A stretch of 64,000 nt of DNA from Burkholderia pseudomultivorans (GTDB taxonomy: Bacteria; Pseudomonadota; Gammaproteobacteria; Burkholderiales; Burkholderiaceae): positions 1 to 64,000 of the forward strand of contig NZ_CABVPP010000022.1 in the NCBI RefSeq assembly GCF_902499075.1, read 5' to 3'. Each line of letters starts with the position of its first letter. Positions within the stretch are counted from its first letter, which is position 1. Under the pieces are notes generated by a model. The model ran no database searches and was not told the DNA's origin. It worked only from the letters and a program-made list of their open reading frames with translations. The position numbers and the translations under genes are program-made. This document shows positions 18,701-27,008 of this stretch, piece by piece.

Positions 18701-19171
18701 TCATCCGCCGAACGCGGTGATGTCCTTCGGCGTGATGCGGTGTTTTTCGCAATGGGCCAGGTAGCGCTGCATCGCGGACTTCCAGTTCTCGATCGACAGG
18801 ATCCGGTCGTTCTCGTCGAGGTAGACCAGTTCGCCCTGCACGATGTTGAGCGTGACGATTTCGTCGCCGGGCAATGCCTGCGGCGTGTGGCTCGACGCGG
18901 CGGTCTCGAATACCAGACTGCCGGGGCCGGCCACCCAATCGTGCTCGACATATTTCCAGCGCCCCTTCAGCGTGTAGACGATCACCGTTCCGGTGTGGTG
19001 ATGCTTCGGCAGCTGGCCGCGTCCGGGCGACTTCATCAGCACGATGATTTCGCCGCGCGTCGGGTCGAGCTTGAAGTATTTCAGCAGCACGTCGGGCAGC
19101 TTGTCCGACATCGGCACCCACGGAATCGACGCATCGTCGATGCATTCGGTCGCCACGTTTTCGTAGAACAT
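18701..19171 (-). CDS. Cupin protein related to 2,4'-dihydroxyacetophenone dioxygenase
   Basis: A 156-residue single cupin. The metal-binding motif is GQLPKHHHTGTVIVYTLKG, followed by GPGSLVFETAASSHTP, which supplies the last His. Length and the conserved start (SIPWVPMSDKLPDVLLKYF) resemble the 2,4'-dihydroxyacetophenone dioxygenase family, Fe-dependent enzymes that split a carbon-carbon bond next to an aromatic ketone. This exact reaction is not proved here; related cupins have other substrates. It is the first gene of the operon, with GAAGGAGACGACG before the ATG at 19171, and faces the AraC gene across a 263-base promoter region. Confidence 0.75.
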   Translation of the reverse strand: MFYENVATECIDDASIPWVPMSDKLPDVLLKYFKLDPTRGEIIVLMKSPGRGQLPKHHHTGTVIVYTLKGRWKYVEHDWVAGPGSLVFETAASSHTPQALPGDEIVTLNIVQGELVYLDENDRILSIENWKSAMQRYLAHCEKHRITPKDITAFGG

Positions 19172-19364
19172 TCGTCGTCTCCTTCGAAGGCGCGTCGTCG
19201 CAATTGCGAGGCGAATGCGCGACGCGCGCGGTGTCTGCATGACGAAGCAGCCGGCGCTCGCGTCGCTGCGTATCGATGCAGCAGGCCGGATGCCTGTCGT
19301 CCACCGGGGCCGATGGTTCGTGCGCCCGGTCCGCCTATGATGGTCAACCCCGGTTGTCCTGCCC

Positions 19365-19401
19365 TTGTTCGAATGGGACACTACGTTGTCGAATCAGGAC
19401 A
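19365..19401. promoter_or_regulatory. Two direct repeats, candidate operator of the AraC-type regulator
   Basis: TTGTTCGAATGGGACA (19365-19380) and TTGTCGAATCAGGACA (19386-19401) are near-identical direct repeats, starting 21 bases apart, two helical turns. This is the usual arrangement for AraC-family dimers. They lie between the regulator and the catabolic operon, 34 bases before the regulator's GTG. A weaker third half (TTGTCCTG) occurs at 19354-19361. Confidence 0.5.
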
Positions 19402-19434
19402 GCGCGTTTGCGCGCAAACACCGGGAGCCACGTC

Positions 19435-20481
19435 GTGCGAACACCCCTCTACCACTTGCCGGGCCATTACTACTCGGGGCTTGCGCAGATCGTCGTCGAA
19501 CACCTGCCGGATCTTCGCGATTTCACCGCGCGCTCGGGACTCGACATGCGGATGCTTCGCGATCCGAACGGCACGCTCACGCTCGCGCAGCTCGACTGCC
19601 TGATCGAGACGGCCAGCGACGTCAGCGGCTGCGCGCATCTCGGCCTGCGACTCGGCCAGCAGGCACGGCTGACCGGACACGGCCCGCTCGGCTACGCGCT
19701 GCTCAGCAGCAGCACGCTCGATGAACTGGTGCGGCTCGCCGCGCGCTATTACCACCTGATCCTGCCGATCGTGACGATGCGCTACGCACGACGCGCGGGC
19801 TGCGCGGAAATCACGTTCACGCCGACCGTCGCGATGCGCGACCGCACGCTGCAGTACTTCGTCGAAGCGCTGGCCGCAGCGTTCCAGGTCCAGATCGACG
19901 GCATCGTCGGCGCGGACAACGACGATTACGACATTCACCTGTCGACGGACGAACCCGCCGACGTCCATCGCTATCTGGGGCGTCGCCTCGCGCGCTATCG
20001 CTTCGGCAGCCGCGGGACGCCGGGCGTGACCGTGATGCTCGCCGCGTCGCTGCTCGACCGGCCGCTGCCGATGGCGAACCGGCTCGCGAAGGAGCGTGCG
20101 GAGGCGCAGTGCGAAGCGCGCTCGCGCACGCCGGCCGACGCGGACGACGTGGTGGCGCTGATCGAAATGATGCTCACGCAGAGCCAGGATTTCCGCTTGA
20201 CGCGCGAGGACGTCGCGGCGGCCATGAACGTGACCGTGCGCACGCTCAATCGTTATCTCGGCAAGCAGGGGCAGACGTTTCGCGACGTGTGCCAGCGCAC
20301 GCGCTTCGCCTACGCATGCCGGCTGCTCGACGAGCGCAGGCTGACCGTCACGCAGATCGCGGCCAAGGTCGGATTCAGCGACGTCGCCAATTTCAGCCGG
20401 AGCTTTCGCGAATACATCGGCGTGTATCCGACACGCTATGCGGCGATGCCCGCGGAATCGCCGCGGCTCGACCCCGCGTAA
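19435..20481 (+). CDS. AraC-family transcriptional regulator (OruR/arabinose-binding-N type)
   Basis: A 348-residue regulator. The N-terminal domain, about residues 20-210, is the Arabinose_bd-type fold seen in OruR and ArgR-like activators (GLRLGQQARLTGHGPLGYALLSS). Two C-terminal helix-turn-helix motifs follow: LTREDVAAAMNVTVRTLNRYL and VTQIAAKVGFSDVANFSRSF, ending in REYIGVYPTRY. It is divergent from the cupin-SDR-MFS-aldolase-porin operon and most likely activates it when its substrate is present. The GTG at 19435 was chosen because GGGAG precedes it at proper spacing; a longer reading frame upstream would run through the candidate operator repeats. Ligand unknown. Confidence 0.85.
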   Translation: MRTPLYHLPGHYYSGLAQIVVEHLPDLRDFTARSGLDMRMLRDPNGTLTLAQLDCLIETASDVSGCAHLGLRLGQQARLTGHGPLGYALLSSSTLDELVRLAARYYHLILPIVTMRYARRAGCAEITFTPTVAMRDRTLQYFVEALAAAFQVQIDGIVGADNDDYDIHLSTDEPADVHRYLGRRLARYRFGSRGTPGVTVMLAASLLDRPLPMANRLAKERAEAQCEARSRTPADADDVVALIEMMLTQSQDFRLTREDVAAAMNVTVRTLNRYLGKQGQTFRDVCQRTRFAYACRLLDERRLTVTQIAAKVGFSDVANFSRSFREYIGVYPTRYAAMPAESPRLDPA

Positions 20482-20568
20482 GCAGGCGGTCGAGCCGCGG
20501 CCGGATAGCGCGGATGTCGTCGTCGACGCGAGCGCGCAACGACGACGTCGCGCCGCCGCAGCCGGCGC

Positions 20569-21984
20569 CTACACGGTCGAACGCGCCGCGGCGGGTTCGG
20601 GCCACGCACGCCGGACCGGACACATGTCCTCCCAGCGCTGCGCGAGTTGCAGCACGCCGTGATCGTCGAATCGCCGTCCGGCGATCTGCATGCCGATCGG
20701 CAAACCGTCGGCCGTATAGCCGCAGTTGATCGACGCGGCCGGCTGCTCGGAAACATTGAAGACGATCGTGAACACGACCTGCTCGATCGGATGCAGCCCG
20801 TCGAGATCCAGATGCGTGGCCTCGGCGTCGAACGGCGGCTGCGGGAAAGTCGGCGACAGCACGTAGTCGAAGTCGCGCGTCGCGGCCACCGTTCGTTCGC
20901 GCAGCGCGAGCATCTTCGCGTACGCATCGTAGATTTCGTCGCCCGTTGCGCCCGCATCGGCCAGCGCGCGGCGACGCACGAATTCGGCAACCTTCGCGCG
21001 CCGCACCTCGGGCAATGCGGCCAGCGTGCCGCGCAGGCGCGCGCCCCAGAAGCGCGCGACGGCGAGCAGCGTGCCGGGCGAAATCCACGGCCGCATCGGA
21101 ACGACGGTCGCGCCGGCCGCCTCGAACGCCGCCGCTGCCCGCTCGATCGACGCGCGCACGTCGGGCGCGACGCGCACGCCGTTGCCGGGTTCGAGCCACA
21201 GGCCGATGCGCAAACCCTTCACGTCGCGCGCGAGGTTCAGCCAGTCGACCGGCTGGTACGGCAGGCTCATGTGATCGCGTGCGTCCGGCAGCGCGATCGT
21301 CTGCATCGCCAGCGCCGCATCGCGCACGGTGCGCGTCAGCGGTCCCGTCACGCGGCTCGGGTACGGCATGTCGACCGGTACACGGCCGAAGCTCGGCTTG
21401 AAGCCGAATACGCCGCAGAATGCGGCGGGAATTCGCACCGAGCCGCCGATGTCGGTGCCCAGGTGCAGCGGCCCGTAACCTGCTGCGGCCGCCGCGCCCG
21501 CGCCCGAACTCGATCCGCCGGTATTGCGGCGCAGGTCCCACGGATTGCGCGTGAGCGGATGAAAGCTCGATGCCGCAGCGCCGAGCAAGCCGAAATCCGG
21601 CATCGTCGTCTTGCTGACGAATACCGCGCCGGCTTCACGCAGGCGCGCCGCGGGCGGCGAGTCCTCCGCGGCGGGAACCAGTTCGGTCGCGGCACAGCCG
21701 AGCGGCACCGGCACGCCGCGCGTCGCGATGTTCTCTTTCAGCGTGACCGGCACGCCGTCGAGCGGGCCAGCGGGCTCGCCGCGCAGCCAGCGCGCCTCCG
21801 ATGCGCGCGCCATCGCGAGCGCACGGTCGGCATCGAGCGCATAGGTCGCGCGGATCAGCGGTTCCCAGTCGGCGATGCGCGCCAATACCGCCTGCGTGAC
21901 CTCGACCGGCGAAAGCGCCTTGCGGCGATAGCCGTCGATCAAGCTCGCGGCGCTGAGTTCGTTAAGCGATTCAGTCGTATCCAT
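20569..21984 (-). CDS. Amidase, amidase-signature family
   Basis: A 471-residue hydrolase with the Ser-Ser-Lys triad: Lys in VTLKENIATRG, the Gly/Ser-rich signature NTGGSSSGAGAAAAAGYGPLHLGTD and the nucleophile Ser in DIGGSVRIPAAFCG. It hydrolyses a carboxamide to acid and ammonia; members act on aryl amides, indole acetamide and similar compounds. Length is normal and no key residue is missing. The ATG at 21984 is the best start, with a weak ribosome-binding site. It is 100 bases downstream of an MFS gene, which lies behind a MarR gene on the same strand, suggesting import and hydrolysis of one amide under MarR control. Confidence 0.88.
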   Translation of the reverse strand: MDTTESLNELSAASLIDGYRRKALSPVEVTQAVLARIADWEPLIRATYALDADRALAMARASEARWLRGEPAGPLDGVPVTLKENIATRGVPVPLGCAATELVPAAEDSPPAARLREAGAVFVSKTTMPDFGLLGAAASSFHPLTRNPWDLRRNTGGSSSGAGAAAAAGYGPLHLGTDIGGSVRIPAAFCGVFGFKPSFGRVPVDMPYPSRVTGPLTRTVRDAALAMQTIALPDARDHMSLPYQPVDWLNLARDVKGLRIGLWLEPGNGVRVAPDVRASIERAAAAFEAAGATVVPMRPWISPGTLLAVARFWGARLRGTLAALPEVRRAKVAEFVRRRALADAGATGDEIYDAYAKMLALRERTVAATRDFDYVLSPTFPQPPFDAEATHLDLDGLHPIEQVVFTIVFNVSEQPAASINCGYTADGLPIGMQIAGRRFDDHGVLQLAQRWEDMCPVRRAWPEPAAARSTV

Positions 21985-22084
21985 GATGATCCAGAGAGCG
22001 CCCGAACGGCGCGGATTGCACGAGAAAACCGGTACGGCGTTCGTCACGCGGATCGTGTAACGACACCGCGCGCTCGGCGCACGC

Positions 22085-23398
22085 TTACGCGGCCGCGCCG
22101 GATGGCGGACGAGCCGCGTCGGCGCTTTCCAGTCCTGCGAGACGCCGCTTCGAGCGGGCCGGATCGAGCAGCGCGAAGCCGAGCACGGCCGCCACCAGCA
22201 ACGCGGTGCCGATCCCGCCATACACGAACGCGAACGCGCCGGAATCGCGACTCAGGCCGCCCATCGCATCCATCACGCCGCCGAGCAGGAACGGCCCGAG
22301 CACGCCGGCCGTCGACGCCACCGACACCGCCACCGCGATCACCGTGCCGCGCTGCGACTCCGGCGTCATCTCGGCGACGATCTGCGGCCCGAATGCGTTG
22401 ACCTGCATCACGAACGCGCCGCCGATCGTCAGCCACGCGACCTTCGTGACCGGTGCCGCATGCGTCAGCAGCACCAGATACGCGATCGCACCGACCACGC
22501 AGCACAGGCTGCAGAAGATGCCGCGCGCGACGCGCGTCGTCACGCCGCGACCGATCATCGACTGCGACAGCGCATTGACCGCGAGCCCGAGCGGCACCTG
22601 CGCGGCGACCTGGATCGCGAAGATCCAGCCGATCTCCTTCGTGCCGAACCCGAGCACCGAGTTCAGGTAGACGGGCCCCCAGGTCAGGCCGATGGCCGCG
22701 ATCAGCGCCGCGAGAAACCATTGCACCGTCACGACGACGACGGTCGGATCGAGCAGCAGACGACGATAGGGCAGCACGCCGGCGTGCCCGGCCGCGTCGG
22801 CGGCGGAACGGTCGCGCCGGTCGCCGCGCCCTTCCTCGCCCCACAGCAGCCACATCGCCGCCCAGATCAGCCCGACGACGCCGAGCGCGACGAACGACGT
22901 GCGCCACGAATAGCGCTCCATCAGCGCGGTCAGCGCCGGCGCGGCCACCACCACGCCGAGCGGCGCGCCGGTCTGGACGATCGACGTCGGCACGCTGCGC
23001 TTGTGATCGTCGAACCATTTGTAGACCGCATGCAGCGCGACCGGGTAAGCCGGCCCCTCGCCCGCACCGAGCAGCACGCGGCAGACGAGCAGCGTGCCGA
23101 AACCCACCGGCGTCGCCATCGGAAACTGGGCGGCCGCCCAGATCAGCGCGAGCAGCAGCAGGATCCACCTGGCCTTGACGTAGCGCGTCAGCACGCCGCC
23201 CGTCACGCCCGCCACCGAGTACAGCAGATAGAACGCGCTGCCGAGCAGGCCGAACTGCGTCGGACTGAGCTGCAGGTCGCGCATCATCGGCAGCGCGACG
23301 AAGCCGAGCACCGACTTGTCCGCGTAATTGATCATCATGAACAGAAACAGCAGACCGACGATGCGCCAGCCGCGTCTTGCTTGCGATTTTTCCGACAT
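22085..23398 (-). CDS. MFS transporter (ACS-like)
   Basis: A 437-residue permease with 12 predicted helices. The start WRIVGLLFLFMMINYADKS, the loop between helices 2 and 3 (GGVLTRYVKARW) and CRVLLGAGEGPAYPVALHAVYKWF place it in the ACS or hexuronate/aromatic acid group. It lies between the MarR and amidase genes, all on one strand. It probably imports the compound that the amidase cuts, or exports its product. The ATG at 23398 is the first of the family-conserved N-terminus. The C-terminal Arg-rich tail after the last helix is ordinary. Confidence 0.87.
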   Translation of the reverse strand: MSEKSQARRGWRIVGLLFLFMMINYADKSVLGFVALPMMRDLQLSPTQFGLLGSAFYLLYSVAGVTGGVLTRYVKARWILLLLALIWAAAQFPMATPVGFGTLLVCRVLLGAGEGPAYPVALHAVYKWFDDHKRSVPTSIVQTGAPLGVVVAAPALTALMERYSWRTSFVALGVVGLIWAAMWLLWGEEGRGDRRDRSAADAAGHAGVLPYRRLLLDPTVVVVTVQWFLAALIAAIGLTWGPVYLNSVLGFGTKEIGWIFAIQVAAQVPLGLAVNALSQSMIGRGVTTRVARGIFCSLCCVVGAIAYLVLLTHAAPVTKVAWLTIGGAFVMQVNAFGPQIVAEMTPESQRGTVIAVAVSVASTAGVLGPFLLGGVMDAMGGLSRDSGAFAFVYGGIGTALLVAAVLGFALLDPARSKRRLAGLESADAARPPSGAAA

Positions 23399-23527
23399 GG
23401 GGTCCCCTGCTGGGTCGAGGCGCGCGACGTGCAGTGCACGCCGCTCTCACATGACGCACTCCTAACTTGTTTATCGGCTGCGGCGCGCCCGGCCGGAAAC
23501 GTACCGGCTTAACTGGCGCGCCACCTG

Positions 23528-24016
23528 TCAGGCGACGCGCTTCGGCGGATTCGCCGCTTGCTTCTGTTTCGCGAGATGGTCGATGAGGCCGGCAGTCAGC
23601 TTGTCGACGACGCTATTGAACACGCGCAGTTCGTCGGGAGGCAGCGCGTTCAGCATCGCTTGTTCGAGCACGTTGCCGCGCTCGTAGGTCCGCTTGACGA
23701 GATCGTCGCCTTCGGGTGTCAGGAACAGGTTGATCTGGCGGGCGTCGACGCGGCCGACTTCGCGGCGCACGAAGCCGCGCTTGACCATCGCGCTGACGAT
23801 CTTCGACACGAGCGTCTTTTCGAGCATCGTCAGTTCGATCAGCCGCGTCAGCGTCAGCCCCGGTTCGAGCGCGACCAGCCGCACGATGCGCAGGTCGCGC
23901 ACCGACACGCCGAATTCGCTTTCGTACACCTGCGTGCCGGCCTCCTTCGTCAGTTCACTGAGCCGGTCGATACGAAACGTCAGGTATTCGAGGATCGGGT
24001 GGTCGGGCTTGGACAT
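23528..24016 (-). CDS. MarR-family transcriptional regulator
   Basis: A 162-residue winged-helix regulator. The recognition region is LTLTRLIELTMLEKTLVSKIVSAMVKRGFVRRE, followed by the wing with conserved Asp-Arg (VDARQINLFLTPEGDDL). N- and C-terminal helices form the dimer interface. MarR proteins are usually repressors released by small aromatic ligands. The neighbouring MFS and amidase genes on the same strand are the natural targets. A palindrome that fits a MarR operator lies 47 bases upstream of the start. The 128-base gap to the MFS gene could hold a second promoter. Confidence 0.88.
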   Translation of the reverse strand: MSKPDHPILEYLTFRIDRLSELTKEAGTQVYESEFGVSVRDLRIVRLVALEPGLTLTRLIELTMLEKTLVSKIVSAMVKRGFVRREVGRVDARQINLFLTPEGDDLVKRTYERGNVLEQAMLNALPPDELRVFNSVVDKLTAGLIDHLAKQKQAANPPKRVA

Positions 24017-24062
24017 GGCTGACCTCGTCGGGCGTTGAGCGTGAAACAGATTCTGTTCGCAA

Positions 24063-24081
24063 TAGTTGCAAATTTCAACTA
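24063..24081. promoter_or_regulatory. Palindrome, candidate MarR operator
   Basis: TAGTTG-CAAATTT-CAACTA is an inverted repeat with perfect 6-base arms and an AT-rich centre. It sits 47 bases before the MarR start, in a short AT-rich patch of an otherwise GC-rich region. Size and form match MarR-family sites, so negative autoregulation is likely. Confidence 0.5.
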
Positions 24082-24250
24082 AGAAGAACTACCTAGGCGG
24101 GCCGCGCTCGACCGGCGTCGGCCGCTTACTGTGTGCTGGAGCACATCGTGCGGGTGCGCGATCCGGTAATAAGTAGGCAGCGCCATGGCGGCGATATATC
24201 GCCTCGGACGCGCCCGACCACTCCATTTCCCCCGGATTCACCCAGCGCCA

Positions 24251-25420
24251 ATGACGAACCGCCACCCGAAATACGAAGTGCTCGACGGCCTGCGCGGCAT
24301 CGCGGCCATCAGCGTGATGGTCATGCACTTTCTGCAGGATCTGAGCGTGCCGGTGCTTCAGAGCGCATACCTGTCGGTCGACATCTTCTTCATCCTGAGC
24401 GGCTTCATCCTGACGCACTCGTACGGCGACAAGCTTCACCACGCGCTCGGCATCGGCCGATACCTGAAAATGCGGCTTGTGCGCCTCTACCCGATGATCT
24501 TCCTCGGTCTCGTGATCGGCGCAATCAGTCTCCATGCGATGAAGCTCGACGGCACCGCGGCGTTTTCCGTCGGCAACTTCGTGTCGGCCGTCGGCGAGAA
24601 TTTCCTGCTGCTGCCGTATCTCGGGAACATGAGCGTCGGCAGTTTCGCCAGCACGTCCGCGCTCGGCGTATCGACCCTCGGCGATGCCGGGAATTTCCCG
24701 TTGAATCCGCCGGAATGGTCGCTGTTCTTCGAGATGTTTGCCAGCCTGCTGTTCGTCGCGGCGATCCGCTTCGACCACAAGTCGCTGCTGAAGGCCGCCT
24801 ATGCGAGCCTCGCGCTGTTCGTCGTGTACGGCATGCTGATCGGCATCAACGACGGAAAGCTGACGATCATCGTCAATCAGGGGTGGCGGGCGGACAACTT
24901 CGTCGGCGGGTTCTTCCGCGTCACCTACGGATTCCTGATCGGCGTCGCCATCCGGAAGATGCTCGGCTCTGGCGACGCACCGCGCGCGTACTGGATGTCT
25001 GGCAGGCTGATCAGGAGCGAGCGGTCGCTGTTCGTCGCGTTCCTGCTGATTACGCTGTTCCCCACTTCGATCAAGGGCACTTACCCGCTCGCGATCCTGA
25101 TTTTCGTCGCGCCGATGCTGATCTTTCAAGGCGCGAAGCTCCGTCCGGGCGGCGTGCTTTCCGCGCGAATCTGTTCGTTCATCGGCTGGCTGTCGTACCC
25201 GCTGTACTGCGTTCACTATCCGGTCGGGCGGCTCGTCTTCACCTATCTGCCGAACAGCGAACGGCATATCGTCGGCGCAGCGGCGCTTGCGTGCTGCCTG
25301 TCGATTGCGGTCGCGGCGATTCTCGCGAAGTGCGTCGAAGAACCCGTGCGGCGCTATCTGATGAAACGCTTCGCGGGGGCAGGAAGTCGGCCGGCCGCTG
25401 CGCCTGTTCGGGCTGCGTGA
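24251..25420 (+). CDS. Acyltransferase 3 (OafA/YrhL) family membrane protein
   Basis: A 389-residue integral membrane acyltransferase with about ten helices. The family signature is YEVLDGLRGIAAISVMVMHF, with the conserved Arg and the catalytic His in the first helix, then LSVDIFFILSGFILTHSY and later FEMFASLLF. Such enzymes O-acetylate surface polysaccharides, Nod factors or antibiotics using acetyl-CoA. The ATG at 24251 puts the signature at the usual distance from the N-terminus; an upstream ATG at 24185 would add 22 residues, and neither has a strong ribosome-binding site. It stands alone, divergent from the MarR operon, with no polysaccharide genes nearby, so its acceptor is unknown. Confidence 0.85.
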   Translation: MTNRHPKYEVLDGLRGIAAISVMVMHFLQDLSVPVLQSAYLSVDIFFILSGFILTHSYGDKLHHALGIGRYLKMRLVRLYPMIFLGLVIGAISLHAMKLDGTAAFSVGNFVSAVGENFLLLPYLGNMSVGSFASTSALGVSTLGDAGNFPLNPPEWSLFFEMFASLLFVAAIRFDHKSLLKAAYASLALFVVYGMLIGINDGKLTIIVNQGWRADNFVGGFFRVTYGFLIGVAIRKMLGSGDAPRAYWMSGRLIRSERSLFVAFLLITLFPTSIKGTYPLAILIFVAPMLIFQGAKLRPGGVLSARICSFIGWLSYPLYCVHYPVGRLVFTYLPNSERHIVGAAALACCLSIAVAAILAKCVEEPVRRYLMKRFAGAGSRPAAAPVRAA

Positions 25421-25436
25421 ACGGCCCGGGAGATTC

Positions 25437-25801
25437 GCGGCCGACGTCGCGCCTCGCCTCCATCCCGCAGTCGCGCGCCGCGCCCATCACGCCGACGACA
25501 GGAAGTCGTTGACGGCGAAGATCGCCGTCGGCCGCTCGGCGCATGCCGGTGCCAGCATCTGAGCGGCGAATTCACGCCCGTACGCAATCAGCTTCGGGCC
25601 GGCACTTGCGTTCGGCACGCCCGGCGACCATGATGTCGGCCGGCGGCCCGCACAATCTTCGGAATCGAATTCACTCGCGCGAGCGCACGCAACCGGCACG
25701 GCGATCGCGGCCATCGATCGCCGTGCGTCGGCCTCGGAATCGTCAAATCCGGTAACGCGCGCCGCTTCGGTTGCGATCGCATGTTTCCAAAAAGCGAACA
25801 T
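25437..25801 (-). pseudogene. Remnant of a LacI-family regulator (frameshifted, N-terminus lost)
   Basis: Read on the minus strand, one frame gives ERPTAIFAVNDFLS, which is typical of the LacI/PurR ligand-binding domain, and then stops at 25487. The adjacent frame continues as VVGVMGAARDCGMEARRDV, which is what normally follows that motif in LacI proteins. So an indel near 25495 broke the gene. Upstream sequence back to about 25800 looks like a decayed earlier part of the domain, and no helix-turn-helix is left. The remnant ends close to the convergent acyltransferase stop. The call rests on motif recognition in two frames. Confidence 0.5.
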
Positions 25802-26056
25802 CGCGTTATTGATTAATTCGCTGTTTCCGGACGACGGTTCCCGCTAGGCTTCAGGCGATGGAAGGCGTGTTCGCCGTTGCCGACGCCGCGTTGCTCGCAC
25901 GGACAGCCGCCGCACGCAGAAAAAATGACAGGAGACCCGGCATGGCACGAGGCCGTATCGACGCGACCGACTCCGGCTTCCCGCAGGCCGCCGCCGACGC
26001 CATGCCGACCGGCAGACCGCCGGACGCCCCGCCCCCGATCGTTCGAGGAGATCACG

Positions 26057-26959
26057 ATGACTGAATCCGCCCGCTCCGGTGCCGGCTTTCACTGTGCCGC
26101 ACCTTTGCCCGACGTTGCTCCGCCCGTCTTCGAGATGCCGGTCGGCGCCGTCGACACGCACGCGCACGTGATTGCGACCGGCCCCGACTATCCGCTGGTC
26201 GAGCAGCGCAGCTACACGCCGCCGCCGGCGTCGGAGCAGCAGTACCTCGCGATGCTCGACGCGGTCGGCTGCACCCACGGCGTGCTGGTCCAGGTCAGCG
26301 TGCACGGCACCGACAACCGCTACATGCTGCAGACGCTGCGCCGTCATCCGCAACGTCTGCGCGGCATCGTCGTGGTATCGCCAGAGATCGGCGACCGCGA
26401 ACTCGAGGCGATGCACGAAGCCGGCGTTCGCGGGCTGCGCATCAACGTGCTGTTCGGCGGCGGCATCGGTTTCGCCGCCATGGAAACGCTCGCGCACCGG
26501 ATCAAGGATTTCGGCTGGCACATGCAGTTCCTGATGGACGTGAAGACGCTGCCCGAACTGATGCCGCGCATGACGCGGCTGCCGATCACCGGCATCGTCG
26601 ATCACATGGGCCACACGCCGGTCGACGCCGGACTGGCTTCGCCGGGTTTTGCCGCGCTGCGCGAACTGGTGGTCGGGCATGGCTTCTGGGTCAAGCTGTC
26701 CGGCGCTTACCGGATCAGCCGTCGCTTTCCGGCTTTCGACGACGTCGCGCCGTTCGCGCAGGCCCTGATCGCCGATGCGCCCGACCGAATGGTCTGGGGC
26801 AGCGACTGGCCGCACGTATCGCTCGAACCGGACCGGATGCCCAATACCGGCGATCTGCGCAACCTGCTCGCCCAGTGGGCGCCCGACGCGGCGATCCGGC
26901 GCCGGATCCTCGTCGACAATCCGGCGCGCCTGTACGGTTTCCCGCAAGGCAATCCATGA
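26057..26959 (+). CDS. Amidohydrolase 2-family metal-dependent hydrolase
   Basis: A 300-residue TIM-barrel hydrolase. The metal site starts with VDTHAHVI, with later His residues at IVDHMGHTP and a terminal Asp in WGSDWPHVS. The architecture matches 2-pyrone-4,6-dicarboxylate lactonase, 4-sulfomuconolactonase and related lactonases or decarboxylases that act in aromatic breakdown. The substrate is not readable. The ATG at 26057 follows GAGGAGATCACG, a good site. It is 49 bases upstream of an MFS gene on the same strand, which suggests an import-and-hydrolysis pair. The decayed LacI-type gene on the other side may once have regulated it. Confidence 0.85.
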   Translation: MTESARSGAGFHCAAPLPDVAPPVFEMPVGAVDTHAHVIATGPDYPLVEQRSYTPPPASEQQYLAMLDAVGCTHGVLVQVSVHGTDNRYMLQTLRRHPQRLRGIVVVSPEIGDRELEAMHEAGVRGLRINVLFGGGIGFAAMETLAHRIKDFGWHMQFLMDVKTLPELMPRMTRLPITGIVDHMGHTPVDAGLASPGFAALRELVVGHGFWVKLSGAYRISRRFPAFDDVAPFAQALIADAPDRMVWGSDWPHVSLEPDRMPNTGDLRNLLAQWAPDAAIRRRILVDNPARLYGFPQGNP

Positions 26960-27008
26960 ACCGTGCGGCCCGGCCGCCGAACAGAGCCATGTGACTCAAG
27001 GAGACAAG

